A stretch of 32,849 nucleotides of DNA. Source: Helicobacter rappini (GTDB lineage Bacteria; Campylobacterota; Campylobacteria; Campylobacterales; Helicobacteraceae). Of this stretch, positions 1 to 8,344 are shown piece after piece. Positions within the stretch are counted from its first letter, which is position 1. Every line of letters starts with the position of its first letter. A program made the position numbers and the translations under genes. The stretch lies in contig NZ_FZPK01000045.1 of assembly GCF_900198625.1 (NCBI RefSeq), forward strand, positions 1 through 32,849. Reading direction: 5' to 3'. Below the pieces are notes generated by a model that ran no database searches, was not told the DNA's origin, and saw only the letters and a list, made by a program, of their open reading frames with translations.

Positions 1-2
1 AA

Positions 3-926
3 TGTGAAAAAAAATGGTATTATGAAAATGGGAAGCTTGAAAGTGTAACACCATATAAAAATGGTAAGGAAGATGGCATAAAAAAATGGTATTATGAAAA
101 TGGGAAGCTTGAAAGTGAAACACCATATAAAAATGGCAAAGTAGAAGGCATAAAAAGGCGGTATTATGAAAATGGGAAGCTTGAAAGTGAAACACCATAT
201 AAAAATGGCAAAGTAGAAGGCATAAAAAGGCGGTATTATGAAAATGGGAAGCTTAAGAGTGAAACACCATATAAAAATGGTAAGGAAGATGGCATAGAAA
301 AAGAGTATTATGAAAATGGGAAGCTTAAGAGTGAAACACCATATAAAAATGGTAAGGAAGATGGCATAGAAAAAGAGTATTATGAAAATGGGAAGATTAA
401 GAGTGAAACACCATATAAAAATGGTAAGCAAGTTGGTGTTGCAAAAGTGTATTATGAAAATGGAAATCTTATGGGTAAAATAACATTTAAAAATAGCGAT
501 GAAAAAGGTTACGAAGCTATTATGAAAGGCTATTATGAAAGTGGAAAGCTTAAAACTGAAATGACAGTGAAAAATGATTGCCTAGATGGTATCGCAAAAG
601 AGTATTATGAAAGCGGAAAGCTTAAGATGGAAGGTTCATATAAAGATTGCGGGCGAGATGGTGTTATGAAAATATATTATGAAAGTGGGAATGTTAAAAA
701 CGAACTTACCGCGAGCGAAGACGGACAATATGATGACAAATTCTATACTGAAGATGGGAATCTTTTAGGTGTGGTTCGCTATAATGGCAAAGCTATAGAG
801 TCTGTAAAATGTGCTAAGAAAAAACTAAACGATAAAGAAGCAAAAGAGATTAGGGAAAAGTTTATACAGCTTAAGTTAAGACAGCAAGACGACGAACATG
901 ATTTTATTAAAAAACACTGCAAATAA
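3..926 (+). CDS. MORN-variant repeat protein (YwqK-like), 5' end outside window
   Basis: The reading frame is open from base 3, so this is the C-terminal 307 residues of a longer protein; the ATG/GTG codons near 447 are internal. It consists of about ten units of 24 residues beginning Y-Y-E-[NS]-G-[KN], which is the pattern of the MORN-variant/YwqK group (COG2849). The first six units are almost identical in DNA. The later ones, starting at 450, 531, 603 and 675, have diverged, and one is 27 residues long. The last 35 residues are a charged non-repeat tail rich in Lys, Glu and Asp. The repeats probably form a beta-hairpin solenoid. Some family members are named as antitoxins of two-gene modules, but no partner is visible, so the function is unknown. 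The N-terminus, and hence any signal peptide, is not in view. Confidence is high for the gene and family and low for any role. Confidence 0.85.
   Translation, partial: CEKKWYYENGKLESVTPYKNGKEDGIKKWYYENGKLESETPYKNGKVEGIKRRYYENGKLESETPYKNGKVEGIKRRYYENGKLKSETPYKNGKEDGIEKEYYENGKLKSETPYKNGKEDGIEKEYYENGKIKSETPYKNGKQVGVAKVYYENGNLMGKITFKNSDEKGYEAIMKGYYESGKLKTEMTVKNDCLDGIAKEYYESGKLKMEGSYKDCGRDGVMKIYYESGNVKNELTASEDGQYDDKFYTEDGNLLGVVRYNGKAIESVKCAKKKLNDKEAKEIREKFIQLKLRQQDDEHDFIKKHCK
18..449 (+). repeat. Six near-identical 72-bp tandem repeats
   Basis: Units start at 18, 90, 162, 234, 306 and 378, exactly 72 bp apart, and differ by only a few substitutions (for example K-V-E-G versus K-E-D-G, and R-R versus K-E at the unit end). 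The period is a multiple of three, so gain or loss of units keeps the frame. The array may extend left of the window. Confidence 0.95.
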
Positions 927-975
927 TAAAACATTAGAATCATTATATTCTAAACTATAAAAGAATATAAAATAA

Positions 976-1020
976 CCCCTTTTTACAATATCCTTTCAAA
1001 GATAAGTAAAAACAAAGGGG
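976..1020 (-). terminator. Imperfect long hairpin between converging genes
   Basis: CCCCTTT at 976 can pair with AAAGGGG ending at 1020, with further interrupted pairing inside. Read on the minus strand the hairpin is followed by a T-rich stretch, so it could end transcription from ribA, whose stop is about 200 bp away. On the plus strand no T-run follows. The rest of the 927-1217 interval shows nothing recognisable. Confidence 0.35.
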
Positions 1021-1217
1021 CTAAGATTCTGAACCACCCCTTAAAATAATACAACAATACATTTATCTCTATCTAAATCCACTAAAACACAATCTATAAA
1101 ATCTACACTTCACCATAAACACAAATCACAATAAAGCAATTAAAGCAAAATTAAAAACATAATCTAATACAGCCAAACCCCTTTGACAATAAAATCTTTT
1201 AAAAGATTAAAAAGCCC

Positions 1218-1799
1218 TTACAGCAAATGCCCTAGTTTTGCTTTTTTGATTTGCAAATAGTCTTTATTATGCTCGTTTGGCTCGATAATGATACTTGCCC
1301 TTTCGCATTCAACATATTTATTCATGGAATCGATTTTGCGCGGATTATTTGTTAAAAGTCGTATCTTTTTGATATTAAAATGCTTAAAAATCTCATTTAC
1401 AATCTCATATTCCCTCGCATCTTTTGCAAAGCCTAGTGCCTCATTTGCCTCCACCGTATCCATGCCTTTATCTTGCAGATTATACGCATTAATCTTATTA
1501 AAAAGTCCAATACCCCTGCCCTCTTGACGCAGATAAATAAGCATTCCACCCTCTTTGTGAATCTGCTCCATAGCAAAGGCAAGCTCTGGACCACAATCGC
1601 ACTTCCTAGACCCAAACACATCACCAGTCAAACATTCTGAATGCACCCTAACTAGCGGCGTATTCTCAAACTTTTCTGTAAAAACGACAAGATGCTCTCT
1701 TTTCTCACCATTGGGCATGTATTCGCGAAATGCTTTTGTTTTGAAATCCCCAAAGCGAGTAGGCAGATTAGCCTGTTGTGAAACCTCAATTTGTAACAT
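1218..1799 (-). CDS. ribA: GTP cyclohydrolase II
   Basis: This cytosolic enzyme opens GTP to the diaminopyrimidine precursor in the first step of riboflavin synthesis. The 193-residue product is a stand-alone cyclohydrolase II with no DHBP-synthase half. The zinc ligands are Cys56, Cys67 and Cys69 (S-E-C and K-C-D-C-G). The R-Q-E-G-R-G-I-G-L loop (residues 91-99) and the T-N-N-P-R-K-I segment (150-156) are present. The ATG at 1799 was chosen because GGAGAT lies just upstream; a TTG four codons earlier would overlap that ribosome binding site. No other rib gene is in the window, so the gene appears to be transcribed alone. Confidence is high. Confidence 0.97.
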   Translation of the reverse strand: MLQIEVSQQANLPTRFGDFKTKAFREYMPNGEKREHLVVFTEKFENTPLVRVHSECLTGDVFGSRKCDCGPELAFAMEQIHKEGGMLIYLRQEGRGIGLFNKINAYNLQDKGMDTVEANEALGFAKDAREYEIVNEIFKHFNIKKIRLLTNNPRKIDSMNKYVECERASIIIEPNEHNKDYLQIKKAKLGHLL

Positions 1800-1834
1800 A
1801 TTTATCTCCAAATATTTTCATTGCAAAAACCGAA

Positions 1835-1840
1835 ATTATA
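1835..1840 (-). promoter_or_regulatory. Probable -10 box of ribA
   Basis: On the minus strand this reads TATAAT inside an AT-rich run, about 25 bases before the GGAGAT ribosome binding site of ribA. No convincing -35 box is seen, which is usual for the main sigma factor in this group. Confidence 0.5.
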
Positions 1841-2019
1841 ATATAAATCTATGATTATGGCAACATAGAGTTTTGTAGCCTTTTGGTTTAATGGGAATTT
1901 TATGCCGATGATATCTCAGAATCTAAACACAACAATTTTTGTAGCAAAGCACAAGGCATATAAACGAGACTGGGGCTATCGCTAACTCTCTTTTAGTCTG
2001 TGTTTTGTGGCTTAATATA

Positions 2020-2169
2020 CTAGAATATAGTATAGATAAAAGGTGCGACAGCTGAGCCTTTTGCTAATACAATTAATACGCCTAAAAATAGCATGATAAT
2101 AATCACAGGGAAAAGCCAAAATTTCTTGCGTTCCTTTAAAAAAGCCCATAATTCTTTAATGATATTCAT
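2020..2169 (-). CDS. DUF5989-type small membrane protein (49 aa)
   Basis: This is a 49-residue ORF with an excellent ribosome binding site (AAGGAG, five bases before the ATG). The sequence starts M-N-I-I-K-E-L-W-A-F-L-K-E-R-K-K-F-W-L and continues into one hydrophobic helix (about residues 19-38), ending A-P-F-I-Y-T-I-F. That layout, an amphipathic K-E-L-W-x-F-[LM]-x-x-R-K-K-[FW]-W-L start, one membrane span and a short aromatic tail, matches the DUF5989 family. Those proteins typically accompany SxtJ-like proteins and carbamoyltransferases, as here. It is the last gene of the cassette, 58 bp after SGNH protein 2. The role is unknown; it may be a small subunit or anchor of the complex. Confidence is high that it is a real gene and good for the family. 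Confidence 0.88.
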   Translation of the reverse strand: MNIIKELWAFLKERKKFWLFPVIIIMLFLGVLIVLAKGSAVAPFIYTIF

Positions 2170-2227
2170 ATTTGCTCCTTATTATGTGTTAGTTGGGTAA
2201 CCTTGCGGTGTAAAAGGATGTTATTTG

Positions 2228-3655
2228 TCATTCTTGCCCCTTTTTGTTTGGATCGTCATGTGTAGAATTGGGATTGTGTAATTTGCTTGGTTTTATTGTG
2301 CCGTTTTTAATTTGTGCGGCAATAAACTCTGCGATTTTCTCATTTGCTAGGGCATTTGGGTGCGTATCCCAACGCGAGATTCTGTATTTAAAATGTTCAA
2401 AATCGCCATTTTTTACGCGTTCTAAATCCTCTTTATAATCATCACCGATAATTTCACTTATCGTGTAAAATGGGATACCATCGTTTTTGAGTGTAGTTTG
2501 TATGACTTTATCGTATTTGTCTAAAAATTGTGTCGCCATATCGTAATCCCACACAATCATATAAAGTTTTGCATTATATTTTTCTTTTAATATCTTGTTT
2601 ATCTTTCGTATAATGTCAAAGTAGATATGGTCTTGTGAGATATTTAGCTTCATATCTAAGCTAGAAGAAAATCCCTTTTGATACCCACTCTGTTTTAATA
2701 GCTCTTCTGACTTATAGGTATTAAAGCGTGGAAAAAAATATGCTAGTGTATGAGATTTTTTAAGTTGATCCTTTATTTTTCTTAGAGTGTTTGTCATGCG
2801 TTGTGTGAAAGTTTGTTCTGATTGAACGGCATATATTATTTGTTGATTTGCTGCTTCCAACTCTTTTATATATTGATAAAACCTGTTCTGCTCTTCATCA
2901 CTAAACAAACCAGCATACTTAATCGTGTCATTATTTTTTTCATATTTTGGCCCTTTCCAAGCACTTATGGAACGATAAATGTGGTGTGTTATGGCCTCAT
3001 AGATAAAGATATTTTCATCGCATTGTCCCAATTCTTTAGAATCTAAATCAAACTCTAATCTTGCCAACATTTGGTTAGCTCCGGCCCCATTTATACCAAA
3101 ATTTTTAACATTATATTGTGGTAGATTTTTTTGCAAAAAAGCGGTTATAGTTTCGGAATCTCCAACACCAGCACCATACACAAACGAACATCCATAAATG
3201 TTTAAACAAGTGCGTGAGCCGACATTATTATTTGGTGTTAGTCTAAGTCCATTTTCATTATTTGTGTAAACAACATCAAAAATTACCTTATCATCCACAA
3301 CAAGCCTTCTTTTATCAGAAACCGCAGGAGCAGGAGCATAGCCTAAAATCTTATGGGGTTGCACCAATATGTCTCTATTTTTTGCAATCTCAATCTTATA
3401 ATAAAAAAATACTTCACTTATCACAACGCATATAGGCACAATCGCTATATAAATAAAAGCGAGTTTTAAGCCTTGAGATGTAGCCCTTTTCGCACAAATA
3501 AGTAAAATAATCGCAAAAGCACCGCCAATCCACGCATAAGGCATACTAAAACCAAAATAACGCAAACATAAACGATCTAGCTTCAGCAAAATCATCATTA
3601 ATACAATAAACCCGATAATCCACACAATAGCCTTTATCCATTTGTTTTGTAACAT
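2228..3655 (-). CDS. SGNH-hydrolase-like membrane protein 2 (intact paralog)
   Basis: The 475-residue protein has three N-terminal membrane spans (about residues 9-25, 38-55 and 65-83) and then an extracytoplasmic SGNH-like domain. Block I is Y-G-C-S-F-V-Y-G with candidate nucleophile Ser157; the usual Asp of G-D-S is Cys. The oxyanion block is N-F-G-I-N-G-A-G-A-N-Q (about 185-195). The last block is D-T-H-P-N with Asp430 and His432. It is a paralog of the gene at 4063-5404: both share Q-G-L-K-L-A in the third span and the same block order. GGGAG precedes the ATG. It lies 17 bp after the SxtJ-like gene and has no poly-G tract, so it should be constitutive. Family members act as acyl/acetyl hydrolases or transferases on glycans; the substrate here is unknown. 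Confidence 0.85.
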   Translation of the reverse strand: MLQNKWIKAIVWIIGFIVLMMILLKLDRLCLRYFGFSMPYAWIGGAFAIILLICAKRATSQGLKLAFIYIAIVPICVVISEVFFYYKIEIAKNRDILVQPHKILGYAPAPAVSDKRRLVVDDKVIFDVVYTNNENGLRLTPNNNVGSRTCLNIYGCSFVYGAGVGDSETITAFLQKNLPQYNVKNFGINGAGANQMLARLEFDLDSKELGQCDENIFIYEAITHHIYRSISAWKGPKYEKNNDTIKYAGLFSDEEQNRFYQYIKELEAANQQIIYAVQSEQTFTQRMTNTLRKIKDQLKKSHTLAYFFPRFNTYKSEELLKQSGYQKGFSSSLDMKLNISQDHIYFDIIRKINKILKEKYNAKLYMIVWDYDMATQFLDKYDKVIQTTLKNDGIPFYTISEIIGDDYKEDLERVKNGDFEHFKYRISRWDTHPNALANEKIAEFIAAQIKNGTIKPSKLHNPNSTHDDPNKKGQE

Positions 3656-3672
3656 AGAATCTCCCTTGATTT

Positions 3673-4050
3673 TTAAAATTGATTTTTCATACTTACAGGT
3701 TGCTTTTGACGAGAGATAAGATAACTATCCTTTTCTTTGTCAAGTCTTGCTCCCAAAACATTGCGTCCTATTATGCGAAAGACTAGCCCCAAAGGCACAA
3801 ATACGCAAAAATACAGCACCACCAAAGTTGCACGAGAAATGCACCAGCCTATCACACTCCCAAGCTTCACTTGTGCGATATAAAGTGGTGTGCTAGCTTT
3901 GGGATAGACTTGCAAGGCTAAAGCGACACCTAGCCCAATGATCGCCCAGATTCTATAAATGTCGTGCAATAAGATTCCAGAGAGTAGAAATACCGCAAAA
4001 ATCCCCGCCCAAATGCCTAAAAATACGCGTAAATCACTAATGCTTGTCAT
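3673..4050 (-). CDS. SxtJ-like membrane protein
   Basis: The 125-residue protein has hydrophobic helices at about 9-27, 31-47 and 76-95. The region P-L-Y-I-A-Q-V-K-L-G-S-V-I-G and then F-V-P-L-G-L-V-F-R-I-I-G-R, together with the conserved end S-M-K-N-Q-F, is the pattern of the SxtJ family. That family is named from the saxitoxin cluster and is repeatedly found next to carbamoyltransferases and DUF5989 proteins. The start has AAGGAA upstream. Gaps to its neighbours are 12 and 17 bp, so it is in the cassette operon. The biochemical role of the family is not established; a scaffold for the carbamoyltransferase at the membrane is an inference. Confidence 0.82.
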   Translation of the reverse strand: MTSISDLRVFLGIWAGIFAVFLLSGILLHDIYRIWAIIGLGVALALQVYPKASTPLYIAQVKLGSVIGWCISRATLVVLYFCVFVPLGLVFRIIGRNVLGARLDKEKDSYLISRQKQPVSMKNQF

Positions 4051-4062
4051 AATTTTCCTTTT

Positions 4063-5404
4063 TTACTTTTGGATTTTTCCTATTTTAGAATCCGTTGTTT
4101 TTACCGCTTTTACTCTATTTGTTTGTATTATGCTATCTTTTAGATTCAGTGCTAAAAATCTTGCCAATTCCTTATTTGCAATAGCGTTTGGGTGTTGCTC
4201 ACACTTATTAATGGAATAATTCTCTCTGGCTATTTTATAATTTTGCAAAATATTACTTGCTAACATATATCCCCCCCCCCATCGTTGCTATATTGTTGTT
4301 AAAGGTTGTTCCTAGCCATTGTGTAATAGCATTAGATTCTTGAACTTCTAGTTCATCACTTAAATTATTAGAATCCCATAGTAAAACATAAAGCGGTGCG
4401 TTAAGTTGTGTTTTTAGCTCTTTTTGCATTTCTAACATTATGGCAAAATAGAGATTATTGTATTTCTCATCGTATTTGTATGTATCGCGTGATTGTAAGA
4501 ATTTATATAAATAGCTTTGTTCTAGGCGATACTCTATTGATCTTGCAAATTTTGATTTCTTATTAGTTGTAGTATCTAGCCATTCTAGTTTTTCGCCATT
4601 GATTTTAAATCTCGGGGCTTTTGTGCCTATCTCCCATGGTGAGAATCCATTAGCCCTAGAAATATGCCGTGGTAAACTCTCATAAAGCGCTATTACTTCA
4701 TCACAATCTTTAATTGTCCTTTTAACCTCACCGCTTAAAAGCAAAGCTAAGGCTTGATGAGGTCCATATCCATGGAATCCAAAGTTATAAATTTTCATAT
4801 CGACTTGTTGTCCAAAATAAAATGGCAAACTTTCATTATCATTTAACCCCTCGCCTATGGTAAAGCTATCGCCAAAAAAGAGAAAGCATTGTTTGCTGTT
4901 ATTATTTGAACTTTTTGTTTTACGCCAACCAAACTCATTGATATCATAGGAAATATCATAGATTATAGAGTTATCTTTTTTATTTAGCATTTGTGCAGTA
5001 GCTACTATATTTGGTTTTGCCCTATATCCTGTTATTGTATTAGGCTCATAGTAAGCAGTTGCATAAATGCCATTAGATTCTAAAACACAATCTTTATCTT
5101 TATTGTCTTTATTCTGCAATTTATAGAATCCATATACCTCACCAATGATTACACAAATAGGCAAAATACTAAAATAAGATAATGCCAACTTCAAGCCTTG
5201 TATCTTTGTCTGCCTTGCATAATATACACATAACAATAATAAGAGGGCACTAATCCATACAAATGACATAATGCTAAAATCAAAACGCATTTTAGATATG
5301 CGATCAATCTTTAATAAAAGCAAACTTATTAAAATCCACAATACAGAAAACAATAAAACGCCAATTTTGCCTTGTGTGATTTTATACAATATTTCTTTTC
5401 TCAT
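4063..5404 (-). CDS. SGNH-hydrolase-like membrane protein 1, phase-variable, OFF as sequenced
   Basis: The first part (5404 to 4253) and the second part (4266 to 4063) are in different frames, joined at a G10 tract (minus strand, 4280-4271). A tract length divisible by three (G9 or G12) would fuse them into about 447 residues, close to the 475 of its paralog. The N-terminus has three membrane spans like the paralog. Block I is a classic F-F-G-D-S-F-T-I-G (candidate Ser180 counting from 5404), followed by N-F-G-F-H-G-Y-G-P-H-Q. The last block, C-E-Q-H-P-N-A-I-A-N, is encoded only after the tract, so the OFF product lacks the catalytic His and acidic residue. The acidic residue is Glu, where the paralog has Asp. 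The ATG at 5404 is preferred over 5410 because AAGGG directly abuts the latter and is six bases from the former. It follows the carbamoyltransferase by 16 bp. Confidence 0.85.
4271..4280 (-). repeat. G10 slippage tract in SGNH gene 1
   Basis: Ten C on the plus strand read as AT-G10-AT on the coding strand, starting at an in-frame ATG. With ten G the frame ends nine codons after that ATG (stop at 4253). With nine or twelve it continues to the stop at 4063. Confidence 0.93.
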
Positions 5405-5420
5405 ATACATCCCTTATTAT

Positions 5421-8146
5421 TTAATCCAGCTCATACTTATTTCTAATATCTCTAAACTTTGCGATATGCTCTTTTGGCTGATTTTCTTTATAAAGAATAA
5501 AATCTTCAATCACTAGCATATCCATCTCCGTCCCCATAAAACACGCATAAGAATCATAAGGGCTACACACCATAGGCTCGCCCCGCACATTAAAGCTAGT
5601 ATTCACTAGCACAGGCACACCACTAAGTTTATAAAACTCTTCTATCAAAGCGTAATAACGCGGATTTGTATCCTTATGCACGCTTTGGATTCTCGCAGAA
5701 TAGTCAATATGCGTAACACTTGGAATCTCACTTCTAACGATATTTAGCTTATCTATGCCAAAAAGCTCTTTTTGCTCTTGTGTGAGTGGGTAGCATTTGC
5801 TCTTTTTCACAGGGGCTACAAGCAGCATATATGGGCTAATGTAGTCGCACTCAAACCACTCATTTATGGCAAAGTCCAGCACACTTGGGGCAAATGGGCG
5901 GAATGATTCTCTGTATTTAATCTTTAGATTCATTGTCTTTTGCATTGTGGTATTGCGTGGATCGCCTAGAATGGATCTAGCTCCCAACGCCCTAGGTCCA
6001 AACTCACACCGCCCTTGATGCCAGCCTACGACTTTGCCCTCGCTTAATGCCTTAGCGGTTAATTGTTTAATCGTGTCAAAATTATGTTTTTCATAGACTG
6101 CGTTTAGGGAGTCTAGCGTGGCTTGGACTTCATCGTTAGAGTAGGATAATCCTAAATAGCTTCCTTGCATAGAATCTTTTAGCAAAGGCGTTGGCTTTGC
6201 CGCGCTTTTGCGGGAGTCTGCGCGGTGGGCTTGCTCATTACCGCTTAGGTAAATCCCTTCGCCCACCGCTCGCCGCGCGCAACCCACAAAATCATCGGCA
6301 AATCCTTCCGCCTGCGACCCTTTTATATTTGTGGCGTTTGAAAACCCCGATTCTAGTTCCAAAATCTTAGAATTGCTTGGGCTTATCTTTGGCGTTGGCT
6401 TTTTGGCTAAAAATGGCGATTGCTTCGGCTCAGTTTCGGTCATTACCGCTTTAGGTAACTCCCTTGCTTCGCCTTGCAAAGCCCCATTTTTATCACAAAA
6501 ATCCTGCCGCCTAGTGTCGTTTGTAAAATTGCTGCTTGTTGAAATTTCTGCGTTTTTGTCAATTCTAGAATCCTTGTCTTGCGTGTTTAGATTCTGGGCG
6601 GTGGCATTTTCACACTCAGTTTGCTTGTATTCTTCGCGGATTCTAAGATTTGCGGTATTGCTTTGTGAAATCGTTTCGCCTTGCGAATGAGACGCACTAG
6701 GGTGTGCATCACAGGGAAGCGGGGCGGAAGGATTTTGCAAATGATTACCCAAAGCTGAATCCACATTTCTAGGCTGTTTGCGTTCCATATAGTAATACCC
6801 TAGCCCACACCCCACCGCACTTCCCGCATCTCCACTTGCCGGCTGTATCCAAATATGATCGAGTAGCCTTTCTTCTTTGATAAGCTTTTGATAAATCTTG
6901 CCATTACCCACGCAGTTTAGCGCGACACCACCACTTAAAACAAGATTCCTACTGCCACTAAGTCTAGCTGTGGTGCGAGCTAGGGCTATCATTATCTCTT
7001 CAGTTACAACTTGCAGGCTTGCAGCTATATCCATATGGATTTGTTCTAGCTTAGATTCTGGGCTTCTTTGTGCGTGAAAAAGGCTGTCAAACTTGGCATT
7101 TGTCATTCTTAGCCCATAGGTGTAAGAGAAATACTTCATATTGAGTGAAAAGCTCCCATCATGCTTCATATCAATTAAATGCGTTTTGATAATATCTACA
7201 AATTTTGGCTCTCCATAAGGGGCTAAGCCCATCACTTTATATTCACCAGAATTAACCTTAAAGCCTAGATAATAAGTAAAAGCAGAATACAAAAGCCCTA
7301 GAGAATGTGGGAAATGCAGCTCTTGTAAAATCTCAATATGATTATCCACCCCCTTAGCAATAGTCGTAGTCGCCCATTCACCTATGCCATCAAGGGTTAG
7401 AATCCCAGCATCTCTAAAAGGACTTGGGAAAAATGCGGAACTACAATGGCTTAAATGATGCTCACTAAAGTAGAGATTATTTAGCACTTTTTGTTTAAAT
7501 GCTTTAATCTCTTGCTTACTTTTTTGCGGATAGAATTTTTTATACAAAGATTCTAGCTCTCGTGCGATGGTTTCTTTTAAGAAAAGCTTTGTTGAAAGCC
7601 ATACAGGAATCGCCTTTACAAAGCTTAGAAAGCCCTTTGGCGCGGTGGCAAAGTAGGTCTCAAGCAGGCGTTCAAAGGTTAGGAAGGGTTTGTCGTAAAA
7701 GACAAAGGAGTCGATAGAATCTAGTGTTAGGGGTGTTGGCTTTGGGTTGGTGGATTGGGCTTTGCGGGGTATTTGCGGGAGTTGCGAAAAATCGCTGGAG
7801 TCATTACCCTTTAGGTAACTCCTATCCCCAAATTGCCCCAAAACACGCAAAGCCCCACCGCAATTCTTAGAATCGTCTTGGGCTTGAGCGTTATTTTCAA
7901 AAGTAGATTCTAAGTTGGTTAAATCTTGTGGAGTGTTTTTAGGGTATTCACCCCCCCCCCCCCCATATAATCGTGGCAGTTGTTATTTATATAGTTTAAT
8001 GCCGCTTCAATGGATAGTTTAGGAAATGTGCTGTCAGCTTTAATGCGAGATAATCGCTCTTCTTGCAAGGCAAAAAGGATTCTATCATCTTCTAATAGGG
8101 CTATGGCACTATCGTGGTAAAAGGCTGAAATACCTAAAATTATCAT
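5421..8146 (-). CDS. Carbamoyltransferase (NodU/CmcH/TobZ family), phase-variable, OFF as sequenced, with inserted linkers
   Basis: These enzymes move a carbamoyl group from carbamoyl phosphate, through carbamoyl-AMP, to a hydroxyl, often of a sugar. The N-terminal piece (8146-7919) carries the I-L-G-I-S-A-F-Y-H-D-S-A start and the Q-E-E-R-L-S-R motif. The rest (from about 7964 down to 5421) has S-E-H-H-L-S-H (about 7466-7446), L-T-L-D-G-I-G-E-W, A-G-S-A-V-G and the YrdC-like domain with F-G-P-R-A-L-G-A-R-S-I-L-G-D and Y-R-E-S-F-R-P-F-A-P. A G14 tract separates the frames; G12 or G15 would give about 907-908 residues. Usual members have about 600. The excess sits in an insert of about 80 residues near the tract and one of about 200 (6180-6779) between the two domains, both low in complexity and with higher GC. 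The ATG at 8146 has AAGGAT upstream. It heads the five-gene cassette. Confidence 0.92.
6187..6257. repeat. Intragenic repeat copy A, with 9-bp palindrome
   Basis: On the plus strand it runs from GGCGTTGGCTTTG through TTTGCGGGAGT to ATTACCGCTTAGGTAAATCCC. Copies B and C keep the same end motifs. A perfect inverted repeat GCGGTGGGC/GCCCACCGC (6222-6230 and 6261-6269, 30-base loop) spans its right end. In the protein it codes G-I-Y-L-S-G-N-E ... A-A-K-P-T-P. Confidence 0.7.
6391..6463. repeat. Intragenic repeat copy B
   Basis: It runs from GGCGTTGGCTTTTTGG to ATTACCGCTTTAGGTAACTC. The right-hand motif is one base longer than in A and is read in another frame (E-L-P-K-A-V-M). The left-hand motif is again read K-P-T-P. 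Confidence 0.65.
7732..7822. repeat. Intragenic repeat copy C
   Basis: It runs from GGTGTTGGCTTTGGG through TTTGCGGGAGTTGCG to ATTACCCTTTAGGTAACTCC. It lies in the first insert, between the G14 tract and the conserved F-V-F-Y-D-K-P-F block. It codes S-Y-L-K-G-N-D ... P-K-P-T-P. Confidence 0.65.
7951..7964 (-). repeat. G14 slippage tract in the carbamoyltransferase gene
   Basis: Fourteen C on the plus strand are read as T-AT-ATG-G13 on the coding strand. As sequenced the frame stops at 7919 after 75 codons; a multiple of three restores the long frame. Confidence 0.94.
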
Positions 8147-8203
8147 TGCTATCCTTTTTTGCTAATATCTAATATGTGGTAGATTTGAGATTCTAATCGG
8201 CGT

Positions 8204-8212
8204 ATTCTAGCA
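8204..8212 (-). promoter_or_regulatory. Probable extended -10 promoter of the carbamoyltransferase cassette
   Basis: On the minus strand the sequence is TG-C-TAGAAT followed by ACGCC, about 60 bases before the ATG at 8146. The purS gene has a closely similar TATAATACGCC and the same ribosome-binding segment. Confidence 0.45.
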
Positions 8213-8344
8213 TAAAATTATTAAGGCTTATTATTTGTTTCTGTATAACATTACACGCTTTTACCTTTTGTCATAGTTTATTCAAATATGTTAGAATCTT
8301 GCTTTATTTTTTTTGTTAAACAGAATTATTAAGGAAGTAAAAAA

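Larger units (their letters stand above)
6180..6779 (-). other. About 600-bp in-frame insertion between the two carbamoyltransferase domains
   Basis: Family members go from the G-C-G-L-G-Y-Y-Y segment to K-D-S-M-Q-G-S-Y-L-G through a short linker. Here about 200 Ser/Thr/Asn/Lys-rich residues intervene. The DNA is visibly richer in GC than the flanks and contains repeat copies A and B. Boundaries are estimated from the conserved protein blocks. Confidence 0.75.

Noticed and set aside
447-926. Separate 159-residue gene starting at 447
   Set aside because: The same frame is open and repetitive back to base 3, and 447 is a GTG inside a repeat unit.
1-926. CRISPR array
   Set aside because: The 72-bp units are contiguous, coding and in frame, with no unique spacers.
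1288-1527. Plus-strand ORF of 79 codons
   Set aside because: Lies fully inside ribA on the other strand, with no ribosome binding site and no recognisable features.
6331-6690. Plus-strand ORF of 119 codons
   Set aside because: It is the reverse of the low-complexity carbamoyltransferase insert; hydrophobicity comes from the reversed Lys/Asn/Ser-rich sequence.
5421-8146. Intein in the carbamoyltransferase
   Set aside because: The long insert has no intein splicing motifs (no N-terminal Cys/Ser block or C-terminal His-Asn) and is low in complexity.
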